Source: Amia ocellicauda
Lineage: Eukaryota; Chordata; Actinopteri; Amiiformes; Amiidae
DNA: 64,000 bases
Assembly (NCBI RefSeq): GCF_036373705.1
Contig: NC_089864.1
Location: 1,606,501 to 1,670,500, forward strand
Direction: 5' to 3'
The notes below the pieces were generated by a model, which worked only from the letters and a program-made list of their open reading frames with translations, did no database searches and was not told the DNA's origin. Below are positions 22,887-35,125 of this stretch, piece by piece; positions within the stretch are counted from its first letter, which is position 1; the number at the start of each line of letters is the position of its first letter. Made by a program: the position numbers and the translations under genes.

Positions 22887-25800
22887 CCTGTACTGTGTGT
22901 GTGTGCCTGTACTGTGTGTGTGTGTGCCTGTACTGTGTGTGTGTGTGTGCCTGTACTGTGTGTGTGTGTGTGTCTGTACTGTGTGTGTGTGCCTGTACTG
23001 TGTGTGTGTGTCTGTACTGTGTGTGTGTGTGTGTGTGCCTGTACTGTGTGTGTGTGTGTGTGTGTCTGCACTGTGTGTGTGTGTGTGTGTGTCTGCACTG
23101 TGTGTGTGTGTGTGTGTGTCTGCACTGTGTGTGTGTGTGTGTGTGTCTGCACTGTGTGTGTGTGTGTGTGTGTCTGCACTGTGTGTGTGTGTGTGTGTGT
23201 CTGCACTGTGTGTGTGTGTGTGTGTGTCTGCACTGTGTGTGTGTGTGTGTGTGTCTGCACTGTGTGTGTGTGTGTGTGTGTGTGTCTGCACTGTGTGTGT
23301 GTGTGCCTGTACTGTGTGTGTGTGCCTGTACTGTGTGTGTGCCTGTACTGTGTGTGTGTGTCTGTACTGTGTGTGTACTGTGTGTGTGTGTGTGTGTGTG
23401 CCTGTACTGTGTGTGTGTGCCTGTACTGTGTGTGTGTGCCTGTACTGTGTGTGTGTGCCTGTACTGTGTGTGTGTCTGTACTGTGTGTGTACTGTGTGTG
23501 TGTGTGTGTGTCTGTACTGTGTGTGTACTGTGTGTGTGTGTGTATGCCTGTACTGTGTGTGTGTGTGCGTGTGTCTGCACTGTGTGTGTGTGTGTGTGTC
23601 TGCACTGTGTGTGTGTGTGTGTGTCTGCACTGTGTGTGTGTGTGTGTGTGTGTCTGCACTGTGTGTGTGTGTGTGTGTGTGTCTGCACTGTGTGTGTGTG
23701 TGTCTGCACTGTGTGTGTGTGTGTCTGCACTGTGTGTGTGTGTGTCTGCACTGTGTGTGTGTGTGCCTGTACTGTGTGTGTGTGTGTGTGTGTGTGTGCC
23801 TGTACTGTGTGTGCCTGTGTGTGTGTGCGTGTCTGTACTTTGTGTGTGTGTGTGTGTGTGTCTGCACTGTGTGTGTGTGTGTGTGTGTGTCTGCACTGTG
23901 TGTGTGTGTGTGTGTGTGTGTGTCTGCACTGTGTGTGTGTGTGTGTCTGCACTGTGTGTGTGTGTGTGTCTGCACTGTGTGTGTGTGTGTGTGTGTCTGC
24001 ACTGTGTGTGTGTGTGTGTGTGTCTGCACTGTGTGTGTGTGTGTGTGTCTGCACTGTGTGTGTGTGTGTGTGTCTGCACTGTGTGTGTGTGTGTGTGTCT
24101 GCACTGTGTGTGTGTGTGTGTGTGTCTGCACTGTGTGTGTGTGTGTGTGTGTGTCTGCACTGTGTCTGCACTGTGTGTCTGCACTGTGTGTCTGCACTGT
24201 GTGTGTGCACTGTGTGTGTGTGTCTGCACTGTGTGTGTGTGTGTGTCTGCACTGTGTGTGTGTGTGTGTGTGTGTCTGTACTGTGTGTGTGTGTGTGTCT
24301 GTACTGCACTGTGTGTGTGTGTGTCTGTACTGCACTGTGTGTGTGTGTGTGTGTGCGCCTGTACTGTGTGTGTGTGTGTGTGTGCGTGTCTGTACTTTGT
24401 GTGTCTGTACTGTGCGTGCGTCTGTACTGTGTGCGTGCGTCTGTACTGTGTGCGTGCGTCTGTACTGTGTGCGTGCGTCTGTACTGTGTGTGTGTGACTG
24501 TGTGTGTGTGTGCCTGTACTGTGTGTGTCTGTGTGTGCCTGTACTGTGTCTGTGTGTGCCTACTGTGTCTGTGTGTGTGTACTGTGTCTGTGTGTGTGTG
24601 TGTACTGTGTGTCTGTACTGTGTGTGTGTGTGTGTGTCTGTACTGTGTGTCTGTACTGTGTGTGTGTCTGTACTGTGTGTACTGTCTGTACTGTGTGTAC
24701 TGTCTGTACTGTGTGTGTACTGTCTGTACTGTGTGTGTCTGTGTCTGTACTGTGTGTGTCTGTGTCTGTACTGTGTGTGTCTGTGTCTGTACTGTGTGTG
24801 TCTGTGTCTGTACTGTGTGTGTCTGTGTCTGTACTGTGTGTGTCTGTGTGTGTCTGTGTGTGTCTGTGTGTGTACTGTGTGTCTGTGTGTGTGTGTGTAC
24901 TGTGTACTGTGTGTGTGTGTGTCTGTACTGTGTGTGTGTACTGTGTACTGTGTGTGTGTACTGTGTACTGTGTGTGTGTACTGTGTGTGTGTGTACTGTG
25001 TGTGTGTGTCTGTACTGTGTGTCTGCTGTGTGTGTGTACTGTGTGTGTGTCTGTACTGTGTGTGTGTCTGTACTGTGTGTCTGCTGTGTGTGTGTGTGTC
25101 TGTACTGTGTGTGTACTGTGTGTACTGTGTGTGCGTGTCTGTACTGTGTGTCTGTACTGTGCGTGTGTGTGTCTGTACTGTGTGTACTGTGTGTGTCTCT
25201 GTACTGTGTGTGTGTGTGTCTCTGTACTGTGTGTGTGTGTGTCTCTGTACTGTGTGTGTGTGTGTCTCTGTACTGTGTGTGTGTGTCTCTGTAGTGTGTG
25301 TCTGTACTGTGTGTACTGTGTGTGTGTCTGTACTGTGCGTGTGTGTGTGTCTGTACTGTGCGTGTGTGTGTGTCTGTACTGTGCGTGTGTGTGTCTGTAC
25401 TGTGTGTGTGTGTACTGTGTGTGTGCGTCTGTGTGTGTGTGCGTGTCTGTACTGTGTGCGTGTCTGTACTGTGTGCGTGTCTGTACTGTGCGTGTGCGTG
25501 CGTGTGTGTGTCTGTACTGTGTGTGTGTGTGTGCGTGCGTGTCTGTACTGTGTGCGTGCGTGCCTGTACTGTGTGTGTGTCTGTACTGTGTGTGTGTCTG
25601 TACTGTGTGTGTGTCTGTACTGTGTGTGTACTGTGTGTGTGTGTCTGTACTGTGTGTGTGCGTGTGTGTGTGTCTGTACTGTGTCTGTGTGTCTGTGTGT
25701 GTGTGTACTGTGTGTGTGTGTGTGTGTGTGTGTCTCTGTACTGTGTGTGTCTCTGTACTGTGTGTGTCTCTGTACTGTGTGTGTCTCTGTACTGTGTGTG

Positions 25801-27431
25801 TGTGTGTGTGTGTACTGTGTGTGTGTGTACTTTGTGTGTGTCTGTGTCTGTAGTGTGTGTCTGTACTGTGTGCGTCTGTGTGTCTGTACTGTGTGTGTGT
25901 GTGCGTCTGTGTGTCTGTACTGTGTGTGTGTGTACTGTGTGTACTGTGTGTGTGTGTACTGTGTGTACTGTGTGTGTGTACTGTGTGTGTGTGTGTGTAC
26001 TGTGTGTGTGTGTGTACTGTGTGTGTCTGTACTGTGTGTGTGTGTCTGTACTGTGTGTGTCTGTACTGTGCGTGTGTCTGTACTGTGTGCGTGTGTGTGT
26101 CTGTACTGTGTGTCTGTACTGTGTGTGCGTGCGTCTGTACTGTGTGTGTCTGTACTGTGTGTGCGTGCGTGTGTCTGTACTGTGTGCGTGTGTGTGTCTG
26201 TACTGTGTGTCTGTACTGTGTGTGCGTGCGTCTGTACTGTGTGTGTGCGTGCGTCTGTACTGTGTGTGTGCGTGTGTCTGTACTGTGTGTGTGCGTGTGT
26301 GTCTGTACTGTGTGTGCGTGCGTCTGTACTGTGTGTGTGCGTGCGTCTGTACTGTGTGCGTCTGTACTGTGTGCGTCTGTACTGTGTGTGTGTGTGTGTG
26401 TGTGTGTGCGTCTGTACTGTGTGTGTGTGCGTCTGTACTGTGTGTGTGTGTGTCTGTACTGTGTGTGTGTGTGTCTGTATTGTGTGTGTGTGTGTGTCTG
26501 TATTGTGTGCGTGCGTCTGTACTGTGTGTGTGCGTGCGTCTGTACTGTGTGTGTGTGTCTGTACTGTGTGTGTGTGTCTGTGTCTGTACTGTCTGTACTG
26601 TGTGTGTGTACTGTGTGTGTGTGTGTCTGTACTGTGTGTGCCTGTACTGTGTGTGTGTGTCTGTACTGTGTGTGTGTGTCTGTATTGTGTGTGTGTGTCT
26701 GTACTGTGTGTGTGCGTGCGTCTGTACTGTGTGTGTGTGTCTGTACTGTGTGTGTGTGTCTGTGTCTGTACTGTCTGTACTGTGTGTGTGTACTGTGTGT
26801 GTGTGTGTCTGTACTGTGTGTGCCTGTACTGTGTGTGTGTGCCTGTACTGTGTGTGTGTGTGCCTACTGTGTCTGTGTGTGCCTACTGTGTCTGTGTGTG
26901 TGTACTGTGTCTGTGTGTGTGTCTGTACTGTGTGTGTGTCTGTACTGTGTGTGTGTCTGTACTGTGTGTGTGTCTGTACTGTGTGTGTGTGTCTGTACTG
27001 TGTGTGTGTGTCTGTACTGTGTGTCTGCTGTGTGTCTGCTGTGTGTGTCTGTGTCTGTACTGTGTGTGTCTGTGTCTGTACTGTGTGTGTCTGTGTGTGT
27101 GTGTGTGTGTGTACTGTTTGTACTGTGTGTGTGTGTGTACTGTTTGTACTGTGTGTGTGTGTACTGTGTACTGTGTGTGTGTGTCTGTACTGTGTGTGTG
27201 TGTACTGTGTGTGTGTACTGTGTACTGTGTGTGTGTGTCTGTACTGTGTGTCTGCTGTGTGTGTGTACTGTGTGTACTGTGTGTGTGTCTGTACTGTGTG
27301 TGTGTCTGTACTGTGTGTCTGCTGTGTCTGTACTGTGTGTGTGTACTGTGTGTACTGTGTGTGCGTGTCTGTACTGTGTGTCTGTACTGTGCGTGTGTGT
27401 GTCTGTACTGTGTGTACTGTGTGTGTCTCTG

Positions 27432-27463
<32 letters not shown>

Positions 27464-28346
27464 CTCTGTACTGTGTGTGTGTCTCTGTACTGTGTGTGTG
27501 TGTCTCTGTAGTGTGTGTGTGTGTGTCTGTACCTGTACTGTGTGTCTGTACTGTGCGTGTGTGTGTGTCTGTACTGTGTGTGTGCGTCTGTGTGTGTGTG
27601 CGTCTGTGTGTGTGTGCGTCTGTGTGTGTGTGCGTGTCTGTACTGTGCGTGTGTGTCTGTACTGTGCGTGTGTGTCTGTACTGTGCGTGTGTGTCTGTAC
27701 TGTGTGTGTGCGTCTGTGTGTGTGTGCGTCTGTGTGTGTGTGCGTGTCTGTACTGTGTGCGTGTCTGTACTGTGTGTGTGTCTGTACTGTGCGTGTGCGT
27801 GCGTGTGTGTGTCTGTACTGTGTGTGTGTGTGCGTGCGTGTCTGTACTGTGTGCGTGCGTGCCTGTACTGTGTGTGTCTGTACTGTGTGTGTACTGTGTG
27901 TGTGTGTCTGTACTGTGTGTGTGTCTGTGTCTGTGTGTGTGTGTACTGTGTGTGTGTCTCTGTACTGTGTGTGTCTCTGTACTGTGTGTGTCTCTGTACT
28001 GTGTGTGTCTCTGTACTGTGTGTGTGTGTGTGTGTGTACTGTGTGTGTGTGTACTTTGTGTGTGTCTGTGTCTGTAGTGTGTGTCTGTACTGTGTGTGTG
28101 TGTGCGTGTGTGTCTGTACTGTGTGTGTGTGTGTGTCTCTGTACTGTGTGTCTCTGTACTGTGTGTACTGTGTGTGTGTGTGCTGTGTGTACTGTGTGTC
28201 TGTACTGTGTGTGTGTGTGTACTGTGTGTGTGTGTGTACTGTGTGTGTGTCTGTACTGTGTGTGTCTGTACTGTGTGTGTGTGCGTGCGTCTGTACTGTG
28301 TGTGTGCGTGCGTCTGTACTGTGTGCGTCTGTACTGTGTGCGTCTG

Positions 28347-28378
<32 letters not shown>

Positions 28379-28500
28379 CTGTACTGTGTGTGTGTGTGTC
28401 TGTACTGTGTGTGTGTGTGTCTGTACTGTGTGTGTGTGTGTCTGTACTGTGTGTGTGTGTGTGTCTGTACTGTGTGTGTGTGTGTCTGTACTGTGTCTGT

Positions 28501-28534
<34 letters not shown>

Positions 28535-28594
28535 CTGTGTGTCTGTACTGTGTGTGTGTGTGTGTGTCTGTGTGTGTGTGCGTCTGTGTGTCTG

Positions 28595-28625
<31 letters not shown>

Positions 28626-28626
28626 A
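22558..28626. repeat. 6-kb TGTACTG(TG)n minisatellite in gene B intron 1
   Basis: About 6.07 kb of (GT) runs punctuated by ctgtactg or ctgcactg. The ctgcactg variant dominates 23.05-24.26 kb. Local variants include tgtctctg, gcgtgcgtctg and tctgctgtg. A block near 25130-25860 recurs near 27360-28080, offset by about 2.2 kb, showing large-scale internal duplication. The array ends about 25 bp before the gene B D1 exon. Gene C has the same repeat in the same place, only about 220 bp long. Huge open frames of HTHTQ or VCVCL are a by-product of its composition. Confidence 0.97.
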
Positions 28627-28652
28627 TGTTCTCCTGTGCTTTCTCTCCCCAG

Positions 28653-28958
28653 CTGTATTCCTGTACTCCACTCTGGGTGCCTCAGTGACAGTGCCTTGTG
28701 ACGGACTGAGAGAATATGACAACTCCTATATATCCTGGGTGTTTAAACACAGATCCGAGACAACTGTAGAACTGAGCCGTGGTGGGATGATTACAGACAC
28801 AGATCCAGACAGAGCTGGCAGACTGAGACTGGGGTCTAACAGCTCTCTGCACATAGACAGACTCAGGACACGGGACACTGGAGTGTACACCTGTCATCAG
28901 TATGTCAATGGAAAGCATTATACATCTGGATTACCTGTTACTCTCTTCCTGCTCTCCA
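28653..28958 (+). CDS. Gene B Ig domain 1 (V-like) exon
   Basis: This 306-bp exon follows tttctctccccag and ends at CTCTCCA/GTAAGT; both ends are phase 1. It encodes AVFLYSTLGASVTVPC (B strand), YISWVF (C strand), GRLRLGSNSSLHIDRL and DTGVYTCHQY (F strand), a V-set-like fold with one N-glycosylation sequon (NSS). It would be the outermost domain and the likely ligand-contact site. It closely matches gene C D1 (54287). The acceptor polypyrimidine tract is short and sits beside the 6-kb GT array. Confidence 0.92.
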
Positions 28959-29380
28959 GTAAGTGTGCAGCGACCTGATGGTTAACCATTAATTGAAAGG
29001 GTCGGTGTGTCAATTGTTATTGACACTGCAGTGTCCGAGCTGCATACATACTTCATACTTCATTCTTTATATACACACACATATACAGGTTATTTTGTAG
29101 TATTTAAACACTTTATTTAATAATAATTGTCATTAAACTATACCGAGTTGAGCCCAGAGAAAACTCTCCAGATGAGAAGGGACAGACACACATGGTGACA
29201 CTCAGACCTTCTCTCAGTCTGACCTGCAGTCTGTACAGCCCTCTCAAGGCTGAGACCTGAAACAATAAGAGGAGTTAATTAGTCTTAATGGAACATGCTT
29301 ATTAAACTAATAATTATTTTAAATGATGGATGTAACCCAGAGTATTTGCAGATGTATAACTATGTGTTTCTGTTCTCCAG

Positions 29381-29692
29381 TCTCTGTTAGTTCCAGTTCA
29401 TCTGCGTGTCTGAGGGCCGGAGACAGACTCACTCTGAAGTGTGGGCTGGACTGTGGGGGGGGCGCTGGAAGCTGCTCTGAGACCCCACAGGGATTGACTC
29501 TGTCCTGGAGGGACGAGAGCGGAGTCCCACTGAAGGACGAGAGAGACAGATACAGTATCGCAGAGCTCAGGGGAGTCCACAGTCAACTCTCGGTGACACT
29601 GGGACAGTCAGACCACAACAAGAGCTGGACTTGTGTCCTGACAGAGCGAGGCGAGATGAAGACCTCTGAGTCCTACACCACTACACTCTCAG
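29381..29692 (+). CDS. Gene B Ig domain 2 (C2-like) exon
   Basis: This 312-bp exon follows tgttctccag and ends at CTCTCAG/GTACAG, phase 1-1. It encodes GDRLTLKCGLDC (B strand), a glycine-rich loop with GAGSC, LTLSWRDESG (C strand) and SDHNKSWTCVLTERG (F strand). Two extra cysteines, at +4 and +11 from the B-strand cysteine, are likely to form a local disulphide. The paralog at 55064 keeps all of them. Confidence 0.92.
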
Positions 29693-30233
29693 GTACAGAC
29701 TCTGTGATTATTTAAAAAAAAATTCATCCTGCTCTTTCTTCACTCTCTATTGTTTCCTGCTTTTCTTTTATGGTGTTTATCCAAATTAACACATTTATTT
29801 CTTAGCACGGTTGATCTTCCTCTTTGGTGTTTTAATTACTTTTATCCATAATTTTTGCTGCTACAGAGACATTTTTGGTTTGTAATACTGTAATTCAGGT
29901 GGAGATCAGTGTCCATGTTATTGTTCTGAGTATTTTCTTATTCATGCTCATGATGTCTTTGCTGTATTTTTTTTTTAACTTCTACTTATATTTATCCCAC
30001 TTGTTCTATCCCTCTTATGTATTTTACATCTCCTTCTTTATCTTCTGGTCAATTAAATATTGCAAAATGATTGCCACCCAACTTATGTATATTCAATTTC
30101 TTGTTTTTCTTTTTAGTTTTCTAGATTTTTTATTTATTTTTTTACACAAAAATAAGAAACTGAAATGCTCCTTATGATTTACTCATAATTACAACTATTT
30201 ATTAATGTATTTCACCCTCTGCATGTGTTCCAG

Positions 30234-30554
30234 ACGAGCTGTTCTCCACAGTGGGGCGGCTCCTGCTCCTGTCCTGTGTGGCTCCTGTCAGTCTGGGACC
30301 AGGAGAGACACTGCGGTGGACCTACAGACAATCTCGTACCAGCCAGGCCGTGGTGCTGTACAGCTTAAGATCCCTGACTGAAACGCCTCTGAAAGGGACA
30401 GTCCCACACAGTGGGAGAGCGGTGATGTCAGCCAACTCCTCACTGCTGATACACAATGTGCAGACGGGGGACGCTGGGCTGTACTGCTGTCAGAGAGACA
30501 AGGACACTGGACCCAAAAAGACCCACAGGACGTTTGCTCTGAACACACTGTCAG
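30234..30554 (+). CDS. Gene B Ig domain 3 (V-like) exon
   Basis: This 321-bp exon follows gcatgtgttccag and ends at CTGTCAG/GTAAGT, phase 1-1. It encodes DELFSTVGRLLLLSC (B strand), LRWTYRQ (C strand), SGRAVMSANSSLLIHNVQ and DAGLYCCQRD (F strand). This is a V-like pattern with an NSS sequon and a doubled F-strand cysteine. The gene C version has LYRC, so the extra cysteine is specific to gene B. A decayed relative of this exon is at 36547. Confidence 0.92.
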
Positions 30555-30744
30555 GTAAGTGAAACGCAAAGAATACCTTTGAGGAACTGTAAGGGAAATC
30601 AGGAATTGAATATAATATGATTCTAAATATGGAAAGGCAAGTTATCATTTAAAGATCTTAAATATTTGAAGATTCATTTAAATCATTTACAGATATATAT
30701 ATTATAATATTTGTATATTTTGTTAATGTTAATAACCTTACAAT
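30555..30744. other. Start of the enlarged gene B intron 3
   Basis: The first 100 bp match gene C intron 3, which is only 158 bp in total (56283-56440). From about 30650 the sequence changes to AT-rich repeats with an agat-tt-aaat flavour that recur near 34395 and 34915, so everything from here to about 35780 is inserted DNA. Confidence 0.55.
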
Positions 30745-31720
30745 ACAGGTCATCAATCCCCATCCCCCTCTTCCCTTCTCCCCACACTAAGCAAAACAAT
30801 TATACAATTCAAAATTAATACAATCTTCTTTACAGTGAGGAAAGAAGAAAATAAAAATAAATAAATGCAAACAAAATAAAAAGGCACAATTACATTTACA
30901 TCTTGGTTAGAGCAGACCCCTATTATCCCCAGCACCTGTCCCATCATATCCTACAGCTAAATTCACAATTAACACTCAAGCCAATACATCAGGCTAGCAT
31001 ACTATCAGTTACTGAATATGCCACCATTACCTGGGGGAGAATCTAATTTAGGGATGTAGTTGATGAAAAGGATGAAAGGACCCCAGATTTCTTCAAACAT
31101 CTCTGGTGTTTTTCTTACCTTGTACATTATTTTTTCAGGTGTACAGTATGATGTTAATTCTTTCCACCATTGGTTTAAAGCAGGAGAATGTTCAGACTTC
31201 TAATTGACAAGAATACACTTTTTAGCTGCTGTCAATGCTAGTAGTATAAACTGTCTTTGGCAAGTATTTAAATGTGCTAACTTCCCTTCATCCCCCAGAA
31301 CAGAAACTCTAGGGTCTGGAGGGACATGGGTTCCCAACACCCTTGATACACTGAGGTATACTATCGCAGTAGGTCTTAAAGTTTGGACATATTCACAGCA
31401 TGTGCAAAAGATCCCCCAGCTCTACATCTAGGACAGTTGCAGTAACATTTTTATTGAACTGATGCAATCTTTTTGGTGTGTAGTAAGTACAGTGCAGTAT
31501 GTTGAATTGCATCAGACTATGTTTGGTGCTTGTTAGTACTTGCTGTGAGCTCTCCAGTAATGTTTCCACTCCTGCATTGTAAATTCACATTGCAAGTCCT
31601 TCTCCCATTTAACTTTAATCCCAGTGTGGCTACATGTTCGTTTAAAATGCAATACATTGTACAATCTGGATATTAACCCCTTGGGAGTTGGAATGTTAAT
31701 TATTTCATTTTCTAGTGGAG
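30745..31720 (-). pseudogene. L1/Tx1-type LINE 3' fragment, minus strand
   Basis: Minus-strand translation gives recognisable C-terminal blocks of an L1-like ORF2: WEKDLQCEFTMQEWKHYWRA, a degraded C-x-C-type segment (CNCPRCRAGG), and WWKELTSYCTPEKIMYKVRK followed by MFEEIWGPFI. The order fits the region after the reverse transcriptase through to the 3' end near 30745. It is 5'-truncated and broken by stops. Confidence 0.7.
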
Positions 31721-31907
31721 ATTCAGGAATCTCTGGAAACCGAGTTTATTCTAACCCAATTTCTAATTTGTAAGTATTTAAAAGAAATGTGTTTTCGGTA
31801 TTCTAAATATCAGTTATCTACGAAAAGCTTAACAAAAAATAGTACCTATACAGGTCTCCCAAGATGCTCTCTTCCTGCTCCAGACCTCCAAATCCCATCC
31901 ACTACAC

Positions 31908-33817
31908 CTGGACTATTCAACTGGCAGCCTGCGGGCCATATCCATCCCATTTGTCAATGTAGAATGGCCCTTTGATAAATTCTTAGCATTAATTAAATAT
32001 CTGCAGAATACTCCTTGAAAAAATCGGATGTTTGATGCCAAAATGAGCCATTATTCAATATCCTCCAATAAGATAATCTGTTTTTCTCTAGTCCCACCCA
32101 TTAAGTGCTGTCAATCAATATCAACATCAGTATCATCTGTTACTGCCAATCAGAATTGCCAAATATCCCTGGTAACCGTCGTGGTCTGCAGCTGTCTGCC
32201 ACCACAATCAAGGTATTTTAGAATTGTTTAGCACAAAGTGAAGGTGAGCTGGAAACGTGTCTCTTTCTACTCTGAAGAAAAGTAGATGATGAAAATAGGC
32301 AATTAAAAAGTGAGTGGACTGAGAAATACCGGAGGAAAGCCTATGTGCCTGCTGTGCAACATGGTCGTTTCTGTGCAAAAAGACTACAATCTAAAGAGAC
32401 ACTTTAAAACTAAACACTCACAGTTTGACATGAACTTTCCAGTTGGTTCAGATGTATGCCAAAATAAAGATAAAAACCTAACCACCTCCTATGAGCAGAG
32501 CCAGGTCACTATGGTGTGATCGTGCTCCGCACAGGAAAACGCCATGGCGGCCTCTCTCCATGTGACATGGATACTTGGTAAAAAGAAGTCCTTTTACGGA
32601 CTCTGAGACTGTGAAAGAGTGCATGCTAGCTAGAGGAGGATAAATTTGATCAGATCAACATCTAGCCTGCAACACTGCTTGTTTCCTAGTCTGCTGAGCG
32701 ACAAGTCTGCTGAGCATTATGATCTACTTCTACATAATGACGTTATGTGGTTAAGCAAGGGAAATGCTCTCAACAGTTTGTGAGCTTAGGGAGGAGATAG
32801 TTGCTTTCCTGTGCGATTACACATCTAGCGAACATGCTTGACGAGGAGTTCGTAGCACAGGTGTGTTTTTTGAGTGACATCTTCATTCACTTGAATACAC
32901 TTAATTTGGGACTACAGGGAGGGATAAAACAGTTATTGACATGATTGAAAAACTGACTGCTTTTCAGAAGAAATTAGTTATTTTCTCTTCTGCTCTGTGC
33001 CCAAATAAAAAGCTCCAGTTCCCTACACTGCACAACTATATCCACTAACTTTTCAATTAGATTTGACGAGTTTAATCTGCCCATAGAGATCATGCAGTTT
33101 GTTAAGGATCCGTTCTCTACTGATCTGGGTGGAGACTTCTCCGCACAAGCTAAACAGGTGCTGATGCCTCTCGATGAGGGTTCCCTCCAGTTGGAGCTAG
33201 TGGACATGCAGGTATCAGCTGATCTGAGGCATGCTTTTCAGTCTGTGGGCTGTGTGAAGTTTTGGACCATATTATTGCAGAGCGATTCACAAACATGAGA
33301 TCTTTGGCCTTTTTTGTTTTGACGATGTTTGATTCAACATACACGTGATTCTCTCGCATGAACGCCATAAAAACAAACGCTCGTTCCTCCTTGTCAAACG
33401 TGAATCTTCATCACTGCCTGTGAGTTGCCTAACTTTTCTACTCTTGCCCAATCTAAAAAGTGCAACTTCTCCCATTAGTAGTGAGTTAAAAAGCAGAAAC
33501 ATAAAATGTTTAGAAGTTATGTTACAAAGGAAGGTGTGATACATGGGATAAAAGTGCTTTATAAAACAATGGTTTCAAAAAAGTGCAGGTTCTCCCATTA
33601 GAAGTGAAAGACTTGTGCATGTTTATGTTAAGAAGGAAAGTGTGAAACATAAGTGTAATCGGAATAAAGGTGCATTATAAGCTTATAATTGTGTCTGCAC
33701 TGTTTTTTTTTTTTATAATTGACCTATGACGAGTAATTGTATGTAGAAAATGTCTGGCCCCCCAGACAAAACATTTTTCAAATCTGGCCCCCGTAAGAAT
33801 ATAGTTGAATAGCCCTG
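31908..33817 (+). mobile_element. hAT transposon remnant with 8-bp target duplication
   Basis: The 8-bp duplication cactacac lies at 31900-31907 and 33818-33825. The ends are imperfect inverted repeats: ctggactattcaactggc on the left and, read inward, cagggctattcaacta on the right. Inside are a BED-type zinc finger (about 32330-32435: CLLCNMVVSVQKDYNLKRHF then KTKH) and a transposase segment near 33090-33270 (FVKDPFSTDL, LELVDMQVSADLRHAFQSVG). Stops and gaps separate them, so it is dead. The style matches transposases related to GTF2IRD2/ZBED-type host genes. Confidence 0.85.
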
Positions 33818-33879
33818 CACTACACCTTTAGGAAACAAGGGGTTATCTTGTCTGCACTAATTACCTTTTACAGTCCAAG

Positions 33880-34085
33880 ATGTAAAACTTCTGTAAAAAA
33901 GTGTAGTGTATACACTTGTGTAAATTGGAATTCATTAAATGTATTATACTTTGAATTGCACTGTAATTTGTAAATTGGAATTTGTAATGTTTTATGCCTT
34001 GTACTGTAGTTTTGCACTTTGTATTGCACTTATCTTGTAAGTCGCCCTAAAAAATAAATAAATATTATTATTAATAAATTACATT
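33880..34085 (+). repeat. SINE-like tail with ATT microsatellite
   Basis: The block gcacttatcttgtaagtcgc then cctaaaaaataaataaat and att repeats is the 3' tail of the fish SINE family seen elsewhere in the window, without a clear tRNA head. Confidence 0.55.
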
Positions 34086-34394
34086 TTTCATATACACTGC
34101 CGCTGTCATATTTTCCCTATTGACTTGTCTCCGCCTTTAACGCACAGAGTTGTGGGACTTCAGTGCTAAAACTTCCGCATCAGTGCGCTCTTCTGTTCAC
34201 TCCGCTGAAGGGAGCATTGAAGGACAAACAGCGCGATTAGGCTCCTTCACTCGGTCAGTAAGGGATAGGGACAGCGCTTAAGATGGACACCGGAGTACTT
34301 CCGCCCCGCAAGGGTAGGAGACGAGGGAGCAAGTGTGCAATTTGGGACGCAGCCCCAGAAATTAATGCACAAGTGAACAGGAAGTGATAAGTAA

Positions 34395-35125
34395 TTTGCA
34401 GATCTCTTGAAATGATTTGCAGATCTTTAAATAAACAGGTGGGACCCAGTTGCAGTGCTGAGAGGGATGGTCAGACAGGTGTGGGTCGGGTACCGGCAGA
34501 ACAGGGCAATTGAGGCAAGGTGAAGACGTGGTCGTGGTCACAAGCAAGGGTCAGGCAATGAGGCAAACCGAGCAATGAGGAAAGTCCAAAGTCGTGGTCG
34601 GGAGGAAAGGCAAGGGGTCAATGATTCTAAAAGGTTATACACCAGGCTCACGGAGAATGCTTGGTGTTGTAGTGTATGCTGACAAAACTTTGCAGCGAGT
34701 GAAGGGTTTGTGGAGCAGAGAAACGAGATGAGAGGTGCAGGGCGAATGGGAGCAGGGGTGATCACAGACTGCACAAGGGTTTCAGGAATGTTGATTGACT
34801 GAAGGAGCTGGGAGAAGTGACTGACAAGGAAGGGCAATGGTGACATCTAGTGGGGAAAGTGGAAGAGGTTCAACTGGTGTAGAGTGCTGCTCTGTAGCCG
34901 TGATAACAGGAAGTATTTTACAGATAACATTAAATGTATTTCAGACATCTTTAAATGAGTTCCAGATCTAATCCAATTATTTGAAGATATCTATACATGA
35001 ATTGCAGATATTTATTTTAAAGTGGGATTGAAGATATCTTCAAAACATATAAAGATATCTGAAAAATTTAGATATCTTGAAATATTTAGATATCTTTAAA
35101 TGCATTGGAAGATATCTATAAATTA
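34395..35125. repeat. Interrupted AGATATC-rich repeat block
   Basis: Short imperfect repeats around agatatcttt/aaagatatct occur at 34395-34435 and 34915-35125, with a weaker patch at 30650-30720. Between the first two lies about 480 bp (34436-34913) of different, GC-richer sequence (from ggtgggacccagttgcag to gtgacatctagtgg) that resembles an LTR-retrotransposon-derived repeat. This reads as an older palindrome-rich repeat split by later insertions. Confidence 0.5.

Noticed and set aside
18400..28626. CRISPR-like regular repeats
   Set aside because: The units are contiguous, with no unique spacers of constant length; these are eukaryotic satellites.
22493..28722. Open frames up to 2061 codons of HTHTQ or VCVCL repeats
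   Set aside because: They are products of the (GT)n minisatellite; all frames on both strands are open and low complexity.
28653..28958. Rearranging antigen-receptor V segment
   Set aside because: The exon is spliced at both ends and no heptamer/nonamer recombination signal or J motif was seen beside it.
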